64,000 bases of DNA from Nonomuraea jiangxiensis (GTDB taxonomy: Bacteria > Actinomycetota > Actinomycetes > Streptosporangiales > Streptosporangiaceae). Of the stretch, positions 41,976 through 51,148 are shown in pieces (the stretch's first letter is position 1; every line of letters begins with the position of its first letter). The stretch lies in the NCBI RefSeq assembly GCF_900099965.1, contig NZ_FNDJ01000002.1, positions 645,433 to 709,432 on the forward strand, given 5' to 3'. Position numbers and translations under genes: made by a program. The notes beneath the pieces were generated by a model that was not told the DNA's origin, ran no database searches, and saw nothing but the letters and a program-made list of their open reading frames with translations.

Positions 41976-43106
41976 TCAGGCCACCGGGGTGGCGCGGCGG
42001 TTGCGCCACGGGGCCTGGTAGGCCCACTGCCAGGCCAGTTCCAGCGGTCCGCGCTCGTGGCGGCGCAGCCACAGCGACGCGAGGATCACGAGCAGCAGAC
42101 AGATCCCGGCCCACGCCACCGGCACCCACCAGGGACGCAGCCAGTCGAGCCGGGCGGCCAGGCCCAGGCCCCAGCCGTAGCAGAGCGCGCTCGCCACCAG
42201 GTTCTGCAGGACGTAGCAGGACAGCGCGGTACGACCGACCCTGGCGAGGGCCGTACGGACCACGCCGGGCGCCCCGCGCAGGCCCAGCACGATCGAGGTG
42301 ATCAGCCCGAGCAGGCCCAGCGCGACCAGCGGCGCCAGGAGGTAGCGGTCGACCGCGAACCAGGCGGGACCCGCGAAGGAGGTCAGCAGGTTCAGCGGTG
42401 CGGCGGCGCCGAGCCCGAGGCCGGTCAGCCACCGGCGCAGGCGCGCGCCGCGCTCCTCGAAGACGCCCGCGCGCACCAGCCGGGCGCCGGCCAGGAACAG
42501 CACGATCCCCATGGGGATGATGAAGATCAGCTCCGACCGGTAGATGGGCAGGTCCCGGAACCGGGCGGCGACCTGCTCGGGCCAGCTTCCCTGGCTGAAC
42601 AGGGTGGTCGGGGGGCCGGCGGGCCCGACCTCGCCGTACAGCAGGACCGCGGTCAGCAGGCCCACCAGGAGCACGTGCAGCGTCCCCGCGGCGATCATCC
42701 AGCCCCTGATCGCGCGGGCGCTCCGGCCGATCAGGTACGCGACGAGCATGGAGGTGATGGCGTACCCCATGAGCACGTCGAACTCGAAGATCAGGATGTA
42801 GTGCAGCACGCCTTCGGCGAACAGCAGCGCCGCCCGCCACAGGTACCGGCCCGGCCACGTCAGGCCCCGCCGTACCGTGCTGCGATACTGCAGTTCGAGC
42901 CCGACGCCGAACAGCAGGGTCAGCAGGCCCAGGAACTTGCCGTTGGACAGGAAGCGCAGGAACGTCTCGGCCGCGCTCCGGTCGGTGCCGAGGGCCAGGA
43001 AGTTCGCCGGGCCGCCGGGGTCGGTGAAGATCCAGATGTTGGTGCCCAGCGTGCCCAGGATCGCCACGCCGCGCAGGACGTCCAGGGCGTCGATGCGTTT
43101 CGTCAC
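41976..43106 (-). CDS. DUF418 family membrane protein
   Basis: Polytopic membrane protein of 376 residues with about eight to nine spans. It opens RIDALDVLRGVAILGTLGTN, the DUF418/acyltransferase-3-like start, and has a DUF418 C-terminal domain with RTALSCYVLQNLVASALCYG and LRRHERGPLELAWQWAYQAPW. Such proteins resemble membrane acyltransferases but no activity is established. GTG 43106 follows GAGGGG. It lies upstream of the ABC operon on the same strand, 77 nt from the lipoprotein start, so read-through is possible. Confidence 0.85.
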   Translation of the reverse strand: MTKRIDALDVLRGVAILGTLGTNIWIFTDPGGPANFLALGTDRSAAETFLRFLSNGKFLGLLTLLFGVGLELQYRSTVRRGLTWPGRYLWRAALLFAEGVLHYILIFEFDVLMGYAITSMLVAYLIGRSARAIRGWMIAAGTLHVLLVGLLTAVLLYGEVGPAGPPTTLFSQGSWPEQVAARFRDLPIYRSELIFIIPMGIVLFLAGARLVRAGVFEERGARLRRWLTGLGLGAAAPLNLLTSFAGPAWFAVDRYLLAPLVALGLLGLITSIVLGLRGAPGVVRTALARVGRTALSCYVLQNLVASALCYGWGLGLAARLDWLRPWWVPVAWAGICLLLVILASLWLRRHERGPLELAWQWAYQAPWRNRRATPVA

Positions 43107-43304
43107 CCCTCAAGCTTCCCGGCGCCGAGCAGGCCCGGACTCGTCCCGAGGGCCGAAACGGGCCTACACAGGAAGATGTACGCCGTTGCGTCTTTGGTCG
43201 CGGACACCCAGCGTTTCCGTGGCATGATCCCAAGGGACCGGTCCCGGCCGGAACGACCGACGATGATCGCGTATGGCATTCCGGCCGCTCTACCGAGGAG
43301 GATC

Positions 43305-43670
43305 ATGCCCCCCGTCGCCACCACGTTGATGATCGCCGCGTCTATCGCCGGCGGCCTGGTGCCCGTGACCCAGGCGCCGATGACCATGAAGGCCGCCGTG
43401 ACCGCGCCCAACCTGCGCGCCTGTTATGACGGCAAGTGCAATCTGACGCTGACCAAGCGGGTCACGTTCCGGGTGAGCTCCAAGTTCGGCATCACCCGGC
43501 TGGCCATCAGCTTCACCGGGCAGAGCGTGCTCGTGAAGGGCACCGGCCCAGGCGTGATGTCGCAGGCGCGGCTGAGCAAGGGCAGCTCCGGGTCGGTCAA
43601 CGGCATCGGCGTGCGCGTGGCCGGATTGTCCTCGGGCAAGGCGGTGCTGCGGCTGGCCCCCGTCCGCTGA
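43305..43670 (+). CDS. Small secreted protein of unknown function
   Basis: A 121-residue precursor with a hydrophobic leader (TTLMIAASIAGGLVPV) and two cysteines in RACYDGKCNLTLTK, spaced to form a disulfide. The mature part alternates hydrophobic and polar residues as in a small beta-barrel or lipocalin-like sheet (RVTFRVSSKFGITRLAISF). The ATG follows GAGGAG. Similar small exported proteins are frequent in mycelial actinobacteria. It ends 14 nt before the convergent SpoIIE-type gene's stop. No function can be assigned. Confidence 0.75.
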   Translation: MPPVATTLMIAASIAGGLVPVTQAPMTMKAAVTAPNLRACYDGKCNLTLTKRVTFRVSSKFGITRLAISFTGQSVLVKGTGPGVMSQARLSKGSSGSVNGIGVRVAGLSSGKAVLRLAPVR

Positions 43671-43684
43671 GCCGCCGCAGGGGG

Positions 43685-45871
43685 CTAGGACGTCGCCTCG
43701 CGCAGGAGGAGCACCGCGATGTCGTCCGCGCGCTGCTCGACGGAGGCCGGCTCGATGAGGCAGTCCAGGAGGTCGACCAGGGGGCGGCCGGGGCGCGGCG
43801 AGCAGAGCTCGGCCAGCTTCTCGATGGCTTCCCCCAGGTCGCCTCCGGGCTCCTCGACGAGGCCGTCGGTGTAGAGGACAAGCACGGCGCCGGGCGGCAG
43901 GGCCAGTTCGGTGGTGGCGTACTCGGCTCCGGGGTCGATGCCGAGCAGCAGGCCGGGGGCGGAGTGGACGACCCGCGCGGGCGCGTCCGGGCGGGCTATC
44001 AGTGGCGGCAGGTGGCCCGCGCTGGCCAGGCAGGCGGTGTGGGCGCGCAGGTCGAGGCTGAGATACAGGCAACTGGTGAACCTGTCGGGAGCCAGCTCGG
44101 TGAGCAGCCGGTTGGTGTGCGCGAGCACGTCGCCGGGCGTGGCCCCCGCGGTGGCGTGGGCCCGGATGGCGGTGCGCACCTGGCCCATGAGGGCCGCCGC
44201 GGTCATGTCGTGGCCCTGCACGTCGCCGATGACGGCCGCGACCATGGATTCGTTCAGGCGGATGAGGTCGTAGAAGTCGCCGCCGATGTCCATGCCGGGG
44301 GTGGCGGGCATGTAGCGGGCGGCCAGCTCCAGGCCGGGGACCTCGGGCAGCGTACGCGGCAGCAGGCTCGACTGCAGGCACTCGGCGAGCTGGTGCGTGA
44401 CGTCGTACAGGCGGGCGCGCTCGAACGCCTGGGCGATCAGCCCGGCGAGCGCCGTCAGCGTGGCGCGCTCGTCCGTCGTGAACCGGTGCGGGCGGTCGTG
44501 CGCGAGCACGCAGGTGCCGATGGCGGCACGGTGCGAGGTGACCAGCGGCAGGAACGCCCAGGCCGACATCCCGTCGGACCGGACCGCGTCCGGGTGGGCC
44601 CGCCGCAGCTCCTCCCAGGTGCCGAAGAAGTCCGGCCCGCCGTGGTCGAAGGGCTGCCCGCCGGGCGCCTGCGGGATCACCGGGCGGCCGTCGAACTCCT
44701 CCACGGCCTGCCGGCTGTAGCCGCGGGCGGCGGCCACCCGCGCCCGGCCGCCCTGGGCGGTGAGGATGGCCAGGGCCTGCACGTCGTAGACGGGCATGAC
44801 ATGGTCGGCGACGAGGTCGATCACCTCCTGCGCCGACACCGCCCGCGCGAGCGTGGTCGCCAGGTGCAGCATCTCGTGGATCGCGAGCACCCGTGACCGC
44901 CGGCCGGCACCGGCCTCCGGCGCGCGCTGGCCGTGGTCGCCGGGATCGGCCTCCGGGGCGACGCGTACGGTGACCCCCGACAGGCCCGGGTAGAGCTGGA
45001 ACGACAGCCGCCTCCCGGCGGGGTTGCGGGCCGTGAACGCGGTGACCTGATGGCCGACGACCGCCGCCCGGTAGCGGTCCTCGAACGCCGGGTCGCCCAG
45101 CCACGGCAGCCGCTCCCACGGCCGCGCGCCCACCAGGTCGGCGGGGCAGCACCGCAGCAGGTCGGCGGCCGGCGCGGTGACCAGCGTCATACGCCCGTCG
45201 CCGTCGAGCACGCAGAAGCCCTCCGGCAGGCGGTTGAGGCAGTCGAGCGCGACCAGGTCCGCCCGCGGGTCCACCGGGCGCGCCGCGCGCGGGTCCAGGA
45301 TCCGAGGCCGCGTCGCGGGGACCACCGGCCGGCCCTCGCCGTCGGCCCGGGCCAGCAGGTCGCCCGCCTGGGCGCAGACGTTCTCGATGACGGCGAGCTT
45401 GCGCGGGTTCAGCCGCGCCATGTGCCCGGCCGGCCACAGCAGCAGGAACCCGCCCCGTACGGCGCCGCCGCAGCGGATCGGGACCGCCGCCACCGCGAAG
45501 TGATAGGGCATGACCAGGGCCGCCACCGGGAACGCGCGGGCCAGGTGCTCCCGGCAGGAGAGCCAGACCAGCCGCCGCTCGCGCACGGCCGCGGCGATCG
45601 GCACGGGGTCGTTCGTCCTGATCCTGGCCAGCGCCCTGGCCATGGTCGCCGGCAGGCCCAGCGCCGTGTCCATGAGCAGGACCTTGCCGTCCTCGGCCAG
45701 CAGGTAGGCGGCGCCGATGTGCGCCCCGGTGCCGGTGACGGCCTCGGCCAGCAGGTCGTCAAGACGAGGCGACCCGGTCGCCACGCCGGGGGCCGAGACG
45801 GCGTGCCCCCGCACCGGTCTCAGCCTGCTCCGCTCACGGGCTGTGAGCGGAAGATCCGCCCAAAAGTCCAC
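43685..45871 (-). CDS. SpoIIE-type PP2C serine phosphatase with GAF and PAS domains
   Basis: Cytoplasmic signalling phosphatase of 728 residues, probably acting on an anti-sigma-factor antagonist. Order: N-terminal GAF-like domain (about 25-175), PAS-like segment with LPEGFCVLDGDGRMTLV (about 205-310), second GAF (about 335-490), then the SpoIIE domain (about 500-725) with GGDFYDL, GDVQGHDMTAAALMG, YTDGLVE and RADDIAVLLL, which supply the Asp metal ligands. The start is GTG 45871. It lacks a ribosome site, but TATTCT (45885-45880) stands 7-8 nt upstream, consistent with a leaderless mRNA. No anti-sigma gene is adjacent. Confidence 0.88.
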   Translation of the reverse strand: MDFWADLPLTARERSRLRPVRGHAVSAPGVATGSPRLDDLLAEAVTGTGAHIGAAYLLAEDGKVLLMDTALGLPATMARALARIRTNDPVPIAAAVRERRLVWLSCREHLARAFPVAALVMPYHFAVAAVPIRCGGAVRGGFLLLWPAGHMARLNPRKLAVIENVCAQAGDLLARADGEGRPVVPATRPRILDPRAARPVDPRADLVALDCLNRLPEGFCVLDGDGRMTLVTAPAADLLRCCPADLVGARPWERLPWLGDPAFEDRYRAAVVGHQVTAFTARNPAGRRLSFQLYPGLSGVTVRVAPEADPGDHGQRAPEAGAGRRSRVLAIHEMLHLATTLARAVSAQEVIDLVADHVMPVYDVQALAILTAQGGRARVAAARGYSRQAVEEFDGRPVIPQAPGGQPFDHGGPDFFGTWEELRRAHPDAVRSDGMSAWAFLPLVTSHRAAIGTCVLAHDRPHRFTTDERATLTALAGLIAQAFERARLYDVTHQLAECLQSSLLPRTLPEVPGLELAARYMPATPGMDIGGDFYDLIRLNESMVAAVIGDVQGHDMTAAALMGQVRTAIRAHATAGATPGDVLAHTNRLLTELAPDRFTSCLYLSLDLRAHTACLASAGHLPPLIARPDAPARVVHSAPGLLLGIDPGAEYATTELALPPGAVLVLYTDGLVEEPGGDLGEAIEKLAELCSPRPGRPLVDLLDCLIEPASVEQRADDIAVLLLREATS

Positions 45872-45935
45872 ATATGGGCAGAATACACGGGTGATCGTAA
45901 CGGGTTGTTGACGATTACGTCAGCGCACAGGCGGT

Positions 45936-46616
45936 TTAGGGGTTCGGTTCGGGGTGCCTTGAACCGGCGCCGCGCGTGTCTTGACCTGTGCTCTCCGTTG
46001 CGGGCCGGGGCAGTCCTGTGGACCGGACGAGCAACTCGTACATGTGTTCGCGGAATCGTCCCAGCGTGCCCGGATCGTCGCTGCCGCTCCGACGCGCCGC
46101 CCTGTCCAGCACCCCGCTGAGCACGAACCCGTGCACGCACCAGATGATCGTGTACGTGGTGAACTGCGCGTCGGCATCCGCCGGATCCGTCACGGTGGCG
46201 AGACCGTCGATGAGGTACGGGGTCAACGGCTGCACGTCGACCGTGTCCAGGCCGATGTCGCTGGCGTCGGCCATCCAGCGGTGCATCCACAACATCGGGA
46301 TCTCGGGGTGGCGCAGGCACAGGTCCAGATAGTTGTCCACCAGCCGCCGCAGCGCGGCCGCCTTCCCCTCCGGCGGGGCGGTCCGCAGGTCGTCGGCCCA
46401 GGCCAGGACGTCGGTGGCCTGGAGCCGGTTGACCTCCCGCATGACCGCCAGGTAGAGCTCCCGCTTGGTGGGGAAATGCGCGCCGACGGTCCTCGGCTCC
46501 ACCCCGGCGGCCTCTCCGATCAGCTGGATCGTGGTGCTGTCGTAGCCGAGCGCGGCGAACAGCTTGATCGCCGCCCGTAGGATCCGCTCCCGTCCGCCGT
46601 CTTGTGGAGAGTCCAT
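45936..46616 (-). CDS. TetR-family transcriptional regulator
   Basis: A 226-residue repressor with HTH in RERILRAAIKLFAALGYDST, then IQLIGEAAGVEPRTVGAHFP and TKRELYLAVM. The C-terminal half is of the TetR_C type with WCVHGFVLSGVLDRAARR. ATG 46616 (MDSPQDGGRER) is preferred; ATG 46628 is in frame. It sits between the phosphatase and the GH39-like gene on the same strand, so its target is not obvious. An inverted repeat just upstream may be its operator. Confidence 0.87.
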   Translation of the reverse strand: MDSPQDGGRERILRAAIKLFAALGYDSTTIQLIGEAAGVEPRTVGAHFPTKRELYLAVMREVNRLQATDVLAWADDLRTAPPEGKAAALRRLVDNYLDLCLRHPEIPMLWMHRWMADASDIGLDTVDVQPLTPYLIDGLATVTDPADADAQFTTYTIIWCVHGFVLSGVLDRAARRSGSDDPGTLGRFREHMYELLVRSTGLPRPATESTGQDTRGAGSRHPEPNP

Positions 46617-46632
46617 GCACGCGACCATAGAG

Positions 46633-46652
46633 CGGGCCCGATGCCGGGCCCG
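46633..46652. promoter_or_regulatory. Inverted repeat upstream of the TetR gene
   Basis: CGGGCCCG at 46633-46640 is repeated at 46645-46652 with a 4-nt gap; each half is itself a palindrome. It begins 17 nt before the TetR start and could be an operator or a terminator for the GH39-like transcript. The pure G/C content makes either reading weak. Confidence 0.4.
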
Positions 46653-46735
46653 TGACGTGATCGACAAGCACGGGTAAAAGTAACCCCTGCCCGGCCTGGA
46701 CCCGGCCGGGCCCCGAGGTTCCCGCCGACGCGCCC

Positions 46736-48118
46736 CTAGCGGTCGCTCCACTTGACCTCGTACGGCCGGAGCGTGAAGTCCTTGCCGTCCACGGTCGTGG
46801 TCACCTCGGCGTCGGCGGTGTTGACCAGCAGGAGCTGCTCGGGCTGGGCCAGCACCCACACCTTCGGGTCGGAGGAGGCGACCGCCTCCAGCTTCACGTC
46901 GGCGGGGAACCAGCGGGTGAAGCCGGCGATCAGGTCGCCCGTCGCCGTGGGGGCGCCGGTGCTCTGGTCCCACATGCAGCCCTCGCAGGGGCCCTCCTTC
47001 TCCTGCGGGTTCCAGTACAACGCCGTGGCGGCGCCGCTCCTCGCGAACTCCATCATCGCGGCGGCCTGCACGGCCAGCTGCTTGTCGGCGGGCCAGCGGG
47101 TGCCGTCCTCGGGCACGAAGTAGAACTCCGACCACCACACGGGCAGGTCGCCGACCTTGTCACGCAGCCACCTGGTCACGTCGGAGAACTTCCGCACCGC
47201 CCCGAACTCGTCCGGCAGCAACTGGTGGGCGTCGGTCGGCGAGGCGCCGTCGACCACGACGAAGTCGGCGCCCTTCTTGTGCTTGAACCAGTACTCGAAG
47301 GCGTCGAGGGAGTTCTGGTTGACCACCCCCCACGGGCCGCGCAGCTCGGACCTGCCGCTCTTGTTGCTGTCGAACCCGAGGTACGGGCCGCCGACCTGGG
47401 CGTCCGGCCGGGCCTTCTTCACCGCCTCGTAGACCTTGTTGTAGAGCTCCGTGTACCCCTTGTAGTCCGCGGGCTTGGAGTGGTCCGGCCAGAAGCCCTT
47501 GAACTCGTTCCACACCATGAAGTACTTGACGTCCCGGTACTTCGAGGCGACCTCGGCCGCCAGCCGGGCGAAGTCGTCGTAGTGCTCGGGGTAGGGGGCG
47601 TCCTCCAGGTGCTCGTCCCACGCCGACTCCTCGGTCGGGCCCTCGGGCCCGCCCTTCATCCAGTCGGGCGCGCAGCAGAGCGTGATGACCTGGGTGGCAT
47701 CGGACTCCTGCATGAGGTTCAGGCGGCTGTCGAGGTCCTCCCAGTAGAACCGTCCCGGGTACGGCTCCGGGTTGAGCGCGCCGAACCCCATGATGTGCTG
47801 GTTCTGCACCATCGGCGTGCGCGCCAGCGAATCCGCCACGTCCTGCTCGAACCGCTCGGTGACGTTGTTCGCGCTCACCCCCGTGTGCGTGAACCCCCAC
47901 CGCGGCCAGCCCGGCTCCACCGCCGGCGGCTTGACCGGCTCGCTCTTGGCCGCCGGCTCCTGCGCGGCCGTGGTCTGCTGCCCGGGCGGCGCCTCCGGCT
48001 CCTGCGATCCGGCGTTTCCGCAGCTCGCCATGGCCAGCACCATGGCGGCGACCGCCGCGGCCGAGGCTGTCAGCCTGCCGAGCCGCCGGCGCGTCGTACC
48101 CCCGCTTGTCGATCCCAC
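46736..48118 (-). CDS. Lipoprotein glycoside hydrolase, GH39-like
   Basis: Secreted, membrane-anchored TIM-barrel glycosidase of 460 residues, predicted beta-xylosidase-like. The signal peptide ends with lipobox MASC (Cys33), followed by a Pro/Glu-rich spacer. The acid/base Glu is in FMVWNEFKGFW and the nucleophile Glu in VWWSEFYF, spaced as in clan GH-A. A C-terminal beta segment (VWVLAQPEQLLLVNTADAEV) follows. Start GTG 48118. It lies alone; no xylan genes flank it, and the TetR downstream is the only candidate regulator. Another clan-A family cannot be excluded. Confidence 0.82.
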   Translation of the reverse strand: MGSTSGGTTRRRLGRLTASAAAVAAMVLAMASCGNAGSQEPEAPPGQQTTAAQEPAAKSEPVKPPAVEPGWPRWGFTHTGVSANNVTERFEQDVADSLARTPMVQNQHIMGFGALNPEPYPGRFYWEDLDSRLNLMQESDATQVITLCCAPDWMKGGPEGPTEESAWDEHLEDAPYPEHYDDFARLAAEVASKYRDVKYFMVWNEFKGFWPDHSKPADYKGYTELYNKVYEAVKKARPDAQVGGPYLGFDSNKSGRSELRGPWGVVNQNSLDAFEYWFKHKKGADFVVVDGASPTDAHQLLPDEFGAVRKFSDVTRWLRDKVGDLPVWWSEFYFVPEDGTRWPADKQLAVQAAAMMEFARSGAATALYWNPQEKEGPCEGCMWDQSTGAPTATGDLIAGFTRWFPADVKLEAVASSDPKVWVLAQPEQLLLVNTADAEVTTTVDGKDFTLRPYEVKWSDR

Positions 48119-48395
48119 CCGAGTCTCACCCGATCCTTGCCATCTGAATACCGCCTGTAGCGTTCCATGGGTGGACTAAAAGGGGCACATCCGGAGCCTG
48201 GTTTCACAGCCAATCGTTATCCTCCGAGCGCGGAAAGGTCTTGACTCAGCCCCGAAGTCGGTTTCCGGGGGGTGGGAGCTGACTCCGCTGGGAGCCGTCC
48301 GGAACCCCGCCGGACTTGGCGGCGGCGGATCGGCGCGCTCGCCGCGTTCGTCGGGCAGGATCGCGCACAGGTGCGGCGTGCGCGAGGGGACCGTT

Positions 48396-49550
48396 GTGGT
48401 GGAGTCGGTGCGGTGGGGGCGGATGGCGGCGGGGATGTACGCGGTGTTCCTGGCCGTGGTGGCATGGCACACGCTTATCGAGAGCCACGGCGTGCGCATC
48501 GAGCCGGCGGCCGGGCTGGCGCTGGTGTTCGCCGCGGCGGTGGGGCTGTGCCTGTGGCGGCCGGCGGTGGCCTTCTGGCTCTCGCTCGCCGGCGCGGTCC
48601 TGGCCTCCCTCCTCACCCGGGACGCGCTCGACGGGGTGGTCTGGCCGCCGCCGGTGCTGGCGATCCACGTCAGCGTGCTGGTGCTGAGCAGCCTGCGGGC
48701 CAGGACGCGGGTGCTCGCGGAGCGGTGGCTCTTCACCCTGCTGGCCGGGCTGGTGCTCGGCCTGCTGGTGCCCGGCGGGGCGGGGCTGCCGGCCCTCGCC
48801 GAGATGACGGTGCTGTCCGGGGCCGCGTTGGTGGCGGTCGTCGCGGTGCGCTCCCGGGACGAGGCGCAGCGCCGCCTCGCGCAGGCGCGGCGCGAGAGCG
48901 GCCAGGCGCGGGCGCGGCACGCGCTGCTGGAGGAACGCGCGCGTATCGCCCGTGAGCTGCACGACGTGGTGGCCCACCACATGTCGGTGGTGGCCGTGCA
49001 GGCGGAGGCGGCGCCGTACCGGCTGTCCGATCCGCCGCCGGTGCTGACCGAGAGCTTCGCCGCCATCCGGTCCAGCGCGCTGGAGGCGCTCACCGAGTTG
49101 CACCGCATCCTCGGCCTGCTCAGGGACGAGGGCGCGGAGGAGGCGCGGCCCGCGCTCGACCAGTTGGACCGGCTGGTGGCGCGGATGGCCGAAGCCGGCG
49201 TGCCGGCCCGGCTGGAGGTTCACGGCGAGCCGGTGCCGCTCGCGCCCGGGGTTGAGCTGTCGGCGTACCGCATCGTGCAGGAGGCGCTCAGCAACGTGCT
49301 GCGGCACGCGCCCGGCGCCCCGGCGCTGGTCGAGGTGGCCTATCTGTCCGACCGGCTGCGGGTACGGGTGGCCAACGACGCGCCCGCCGGGCCGGCCGCC
49401 CCGCTGAGAACGGGACGGCCGGGACACGGTCTGATCGGGATGCGCGAGCGGGTGGCCATGCTGGAGGGAGAGCTGGAGGCGGGACCGCGGCCGGACGGCG
49501 GCTACCTGGTCCACGCCCTGCTGCCGCTGACCCGAGAAGGAGAGGCATGA
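48396..49550 (+). CDS. NarL-type sensor histidine kinase (HisKA_3)
   Basis: Sensor of a two-component system, 384 residues. The N-terminal part has about five membrane spans without a large external domain. A coiled stretch (RDEAQRRLAQARRESGQA) leads to the dimerisation domain with phospho-acceptor His189 in ARELHDVVAHH. The ATPase domain has YRIVQEALSNVLRHAP and GLIGMRERVAMLEGEL. GTG 48396 has GAGGGG 6 nt upstream, so it is preferred to a GTG 18 nt earlier. The stop overlaps the response regulator start (ATGA). Probably senses membrane or envelope conditions. Confidence 0.9.
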   Translation: MVESVRWGRMAAGMYAVFLAVVAWHTLIESHGVRIEPAAGLALVFAAAVGLCLWRPAVAFWLSLAGAVLASLLTRDALDGVVWPPPVLAIHVSVLVLSSLRARTRVLAERWLFTLLAGLVLGLLVPGGAGLPALAEMTVLSGAALVAVVAVRSRDEAQRRLAQARRESGQARARHALLEERARIARELHDVVAHHMSVVAVQAEAAPYRLSDPPPVLTESFAAIRSSALEALTELHRILGLLRDEGAEEARPALDQLDRLVARMAEAGVPARLEVHGEPVPLAPGVELSAYRIVQEALSNVLRHAPGAPALVEVAYLSDRLRVRVANDAPAGPAAPLRTGRPGHGLIGMRERVAMLEGELEAGPRPDGGYLVHALLPLTREGEA

Positions 49551-50248
49551 CGATCCGCGTGCTGATAGCCGACGACCAGGCCATGGTCCGTGAGGGCTTC
49601 GCGGTGCTGCTCGACGCCCAGCCCGACATCGAGGTGGTCGGGCAGGCCGCGGACGGCCGCGAGGCGGTCGCCCTGGTCGCGGAGCTGCGCCCCGACGTCG
49701 TCGTCATGGACGTGCGCATGCCGGTGCTCAACGGCCTGGACGCCACCCGGCAGATCGCCGGGCGGGCCAGGGTCGTGGTGCTGACCACCTTCGACCTGGA
49801 CGAGTACGTCTACCAGGCGCTCAGAGCCGGAGCCAGCGGCTTCCTGCTCAAGCAGGCCGGAGCCCGCGAGCTGAGCGAGGCCGTGCGCATCGTGGCGGCC
49901 GGCGACGCGCTGCTCGCCCCCTCCGTGACCCGCCGGCTGATCGGCGAGTTCGCCCGGCTCAGCCCCGCCACCCCCGCCTCCCGGCAGATCGAGGGGCTCA
50001 GCGAGCGCGAGACGGAGGTGTTGGTCCTCATCGCCGACGGCCGGTCGAACGCCGAGATCGCCGAGGAGCTCGTCATCTCCGAGCGCACGGTCAAGACCCA
50101 CGTCAGCAACCTGCTGACCAAGCTCTCCCTGCGCGACCGCACCCAGGCGGCGGTGTACGCGTTCGAGATCGGCCTCGTCCGCCCCGGCGGGCGCCGACTG
50201 GGCCTCAAGGACGAGAGGGAATTCGGTCCCATGGCTCATGACGCCTAG
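49547..50248 (+). CDS. NarL/LuxR-family response regulator
   Basis: Partner of the preceding kinase, 233 residues. The receiver domain has the acidic pocket IADDQ, phospho-acceptor Asp55 in VVVMDVRMP, switch Thr in VVVLTTFDLDEYV and Lys in FLLKQAG. The C-terminal LuxR HTH is LSERETEVLVLIADGRSNAE followed by ELVISERTVKTHVSN. Translation is coupled to the kinase gene through ATGA. Targets are not visible nearby; the adjacent methyltransferase gene begins 54 nt downstream and may be cotranscribed. Confidence 0.93.
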   Translation: MTIRVLIADDQAMVREGFAVLLDAQPDIEVVGQAADGREAVALVAELRPDVVVMDVRMPVLNGLDATRQIAGRARVVVLTTFDLDEYVYQALRAGASGFLLKQAGARELSEAVRIVAAGDALLAPSVTRRLIGEFARLSPATPASRQIEGLSERETEVLVLIADGRSNAEIAEELVISERTVKTHVSNLLTKLSLRDRTQAAVYAFEIGLVRPGGRRLGLKDEREFGPMAHDA

Positions 50249-50302
50249 GCCTCCCGGTTCGTACATTCCGGGCATGATCGCGTCTCATCGGCGGCAGGTC
50301 CT

Positions 50303-50950
50303 ATGACCCATCCCCGCCCCCTCCCCGAGCTGATGCACCGCGCGCTCTTCAAGAGCGTGTCCGTCCTTCCGCCCCGCCGCCAGGCGGCCGTGCTGCGCCG
50401 GTACTTCAACTGGCACCACCGCACGCCGGACCGTTGGCGCCTGAGCACCGACGCGTACGAGCAGCACAAGTACGCCACCACGCTGCAGGCCCTGCCCGAG
50501 CGGCCCTACGCCCGCATCCTGGACGTGGGCTGCAGCGAGGGCGCCTTCACCCACAAGCTGGCCGAGGCCTACCCGAAAGCCAGCATCACCGGCGTGGACG
50601 TCTCGGAACGCGCCCTCAACCGCGCCCGTGCCCACCCCGGCCCGCCCGGTCTGTCCTTCGTCCGCGCCGACCTGCTCTCCTACGACCACCCGGACGACTA
50701 CGACCTGGTCTTCTGCGCGGAAACCCTCTACTACCTGGGCACCGACGAGCGGCTCCGCCTCGCCTCGGCCCGGCTGACCAGGCTGCTGAGCCCCGGCGGG
50801 CTGCTCGTCCTGGTCCATCCCTGGCCGGAGTCCCGGCGGCTGCACGGGCACGTCGGCCTGCCGCTGCTGTCGCACCACGTGGAGGACAAGACGCACCGCC
50901 CGTTCGCGGTCGCCGTCTACGAGGCCGAGCCGGCCCCGTCCGGACGCTGA
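50303..50950 (+). CDS. Class I SAM-dependent methyltransferase
   Basis: A 215-residue Rossmann-fold methyltransferase with motif I ILDVGCSEGAFTHKLAE, motif II SITGVDVSERALNRARAH and VFCAETLYYLGTDERLRLA. The pattern resembles NodS-like N-methyltransferases that act on small molecules. A short basic N-terminus (PPRRQAAVLRRYFNWHHR) may bind the acceptor. It follows the two-component pair by 54 nt on the same strand and ends before a terminator-like hairpin. Acceptor unknown. Confidence 0.82.
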   Translation: MTHPRPLPELMHRALFKSVSVLPPRRQAAVLRRYFNWHHRTPDRWRLSTDAYEQHKYATTLQALPERPYARILDVGCSEGAFTHKLAEAYPKASITGVDVSERALNRARAHPGPPGLSFVRADLLSYDHPDDYDLVFCAETLYYLGTDERLRLASARLTRLLSPGGLLVLVHPWPESRRLHGHVGLPLLSHHVEDKTHRPFAVAVYEAEPAPSGR

Positions 50951-50955
50951 CGCCG

Positions 50956-50977
50956 GGCCGGGGCAGCCCTGCCGGCC
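50956..50977 (+). terminator. GC-rich hairpin after the methyltransferase gene
   Basis: GGCCGGGGCAG and CTGCCGGCC pair with a 2-nt bulge around a CC loop, just after the stop codon. No U-tract follows, as is common in this GC range, so the assignment is tentative. Confidence 0.4.
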
Positions 50978-51148
50978 GGTCGGCGGGCGGTCGCCCCGGC
51001 TCAGCGGTCCGCGCCGACGGTGACCGTTCGGTGCAACCCAGATGAAAGTCGGCGGTAAGGGACAAGGCTAGGTTGGCGATCCGTCACCGGATCGAGTTCA
51101 ACCCGAGGAGCAGCCGTAACCAGTACCACCGTGTGGAGCGAACTGCGC

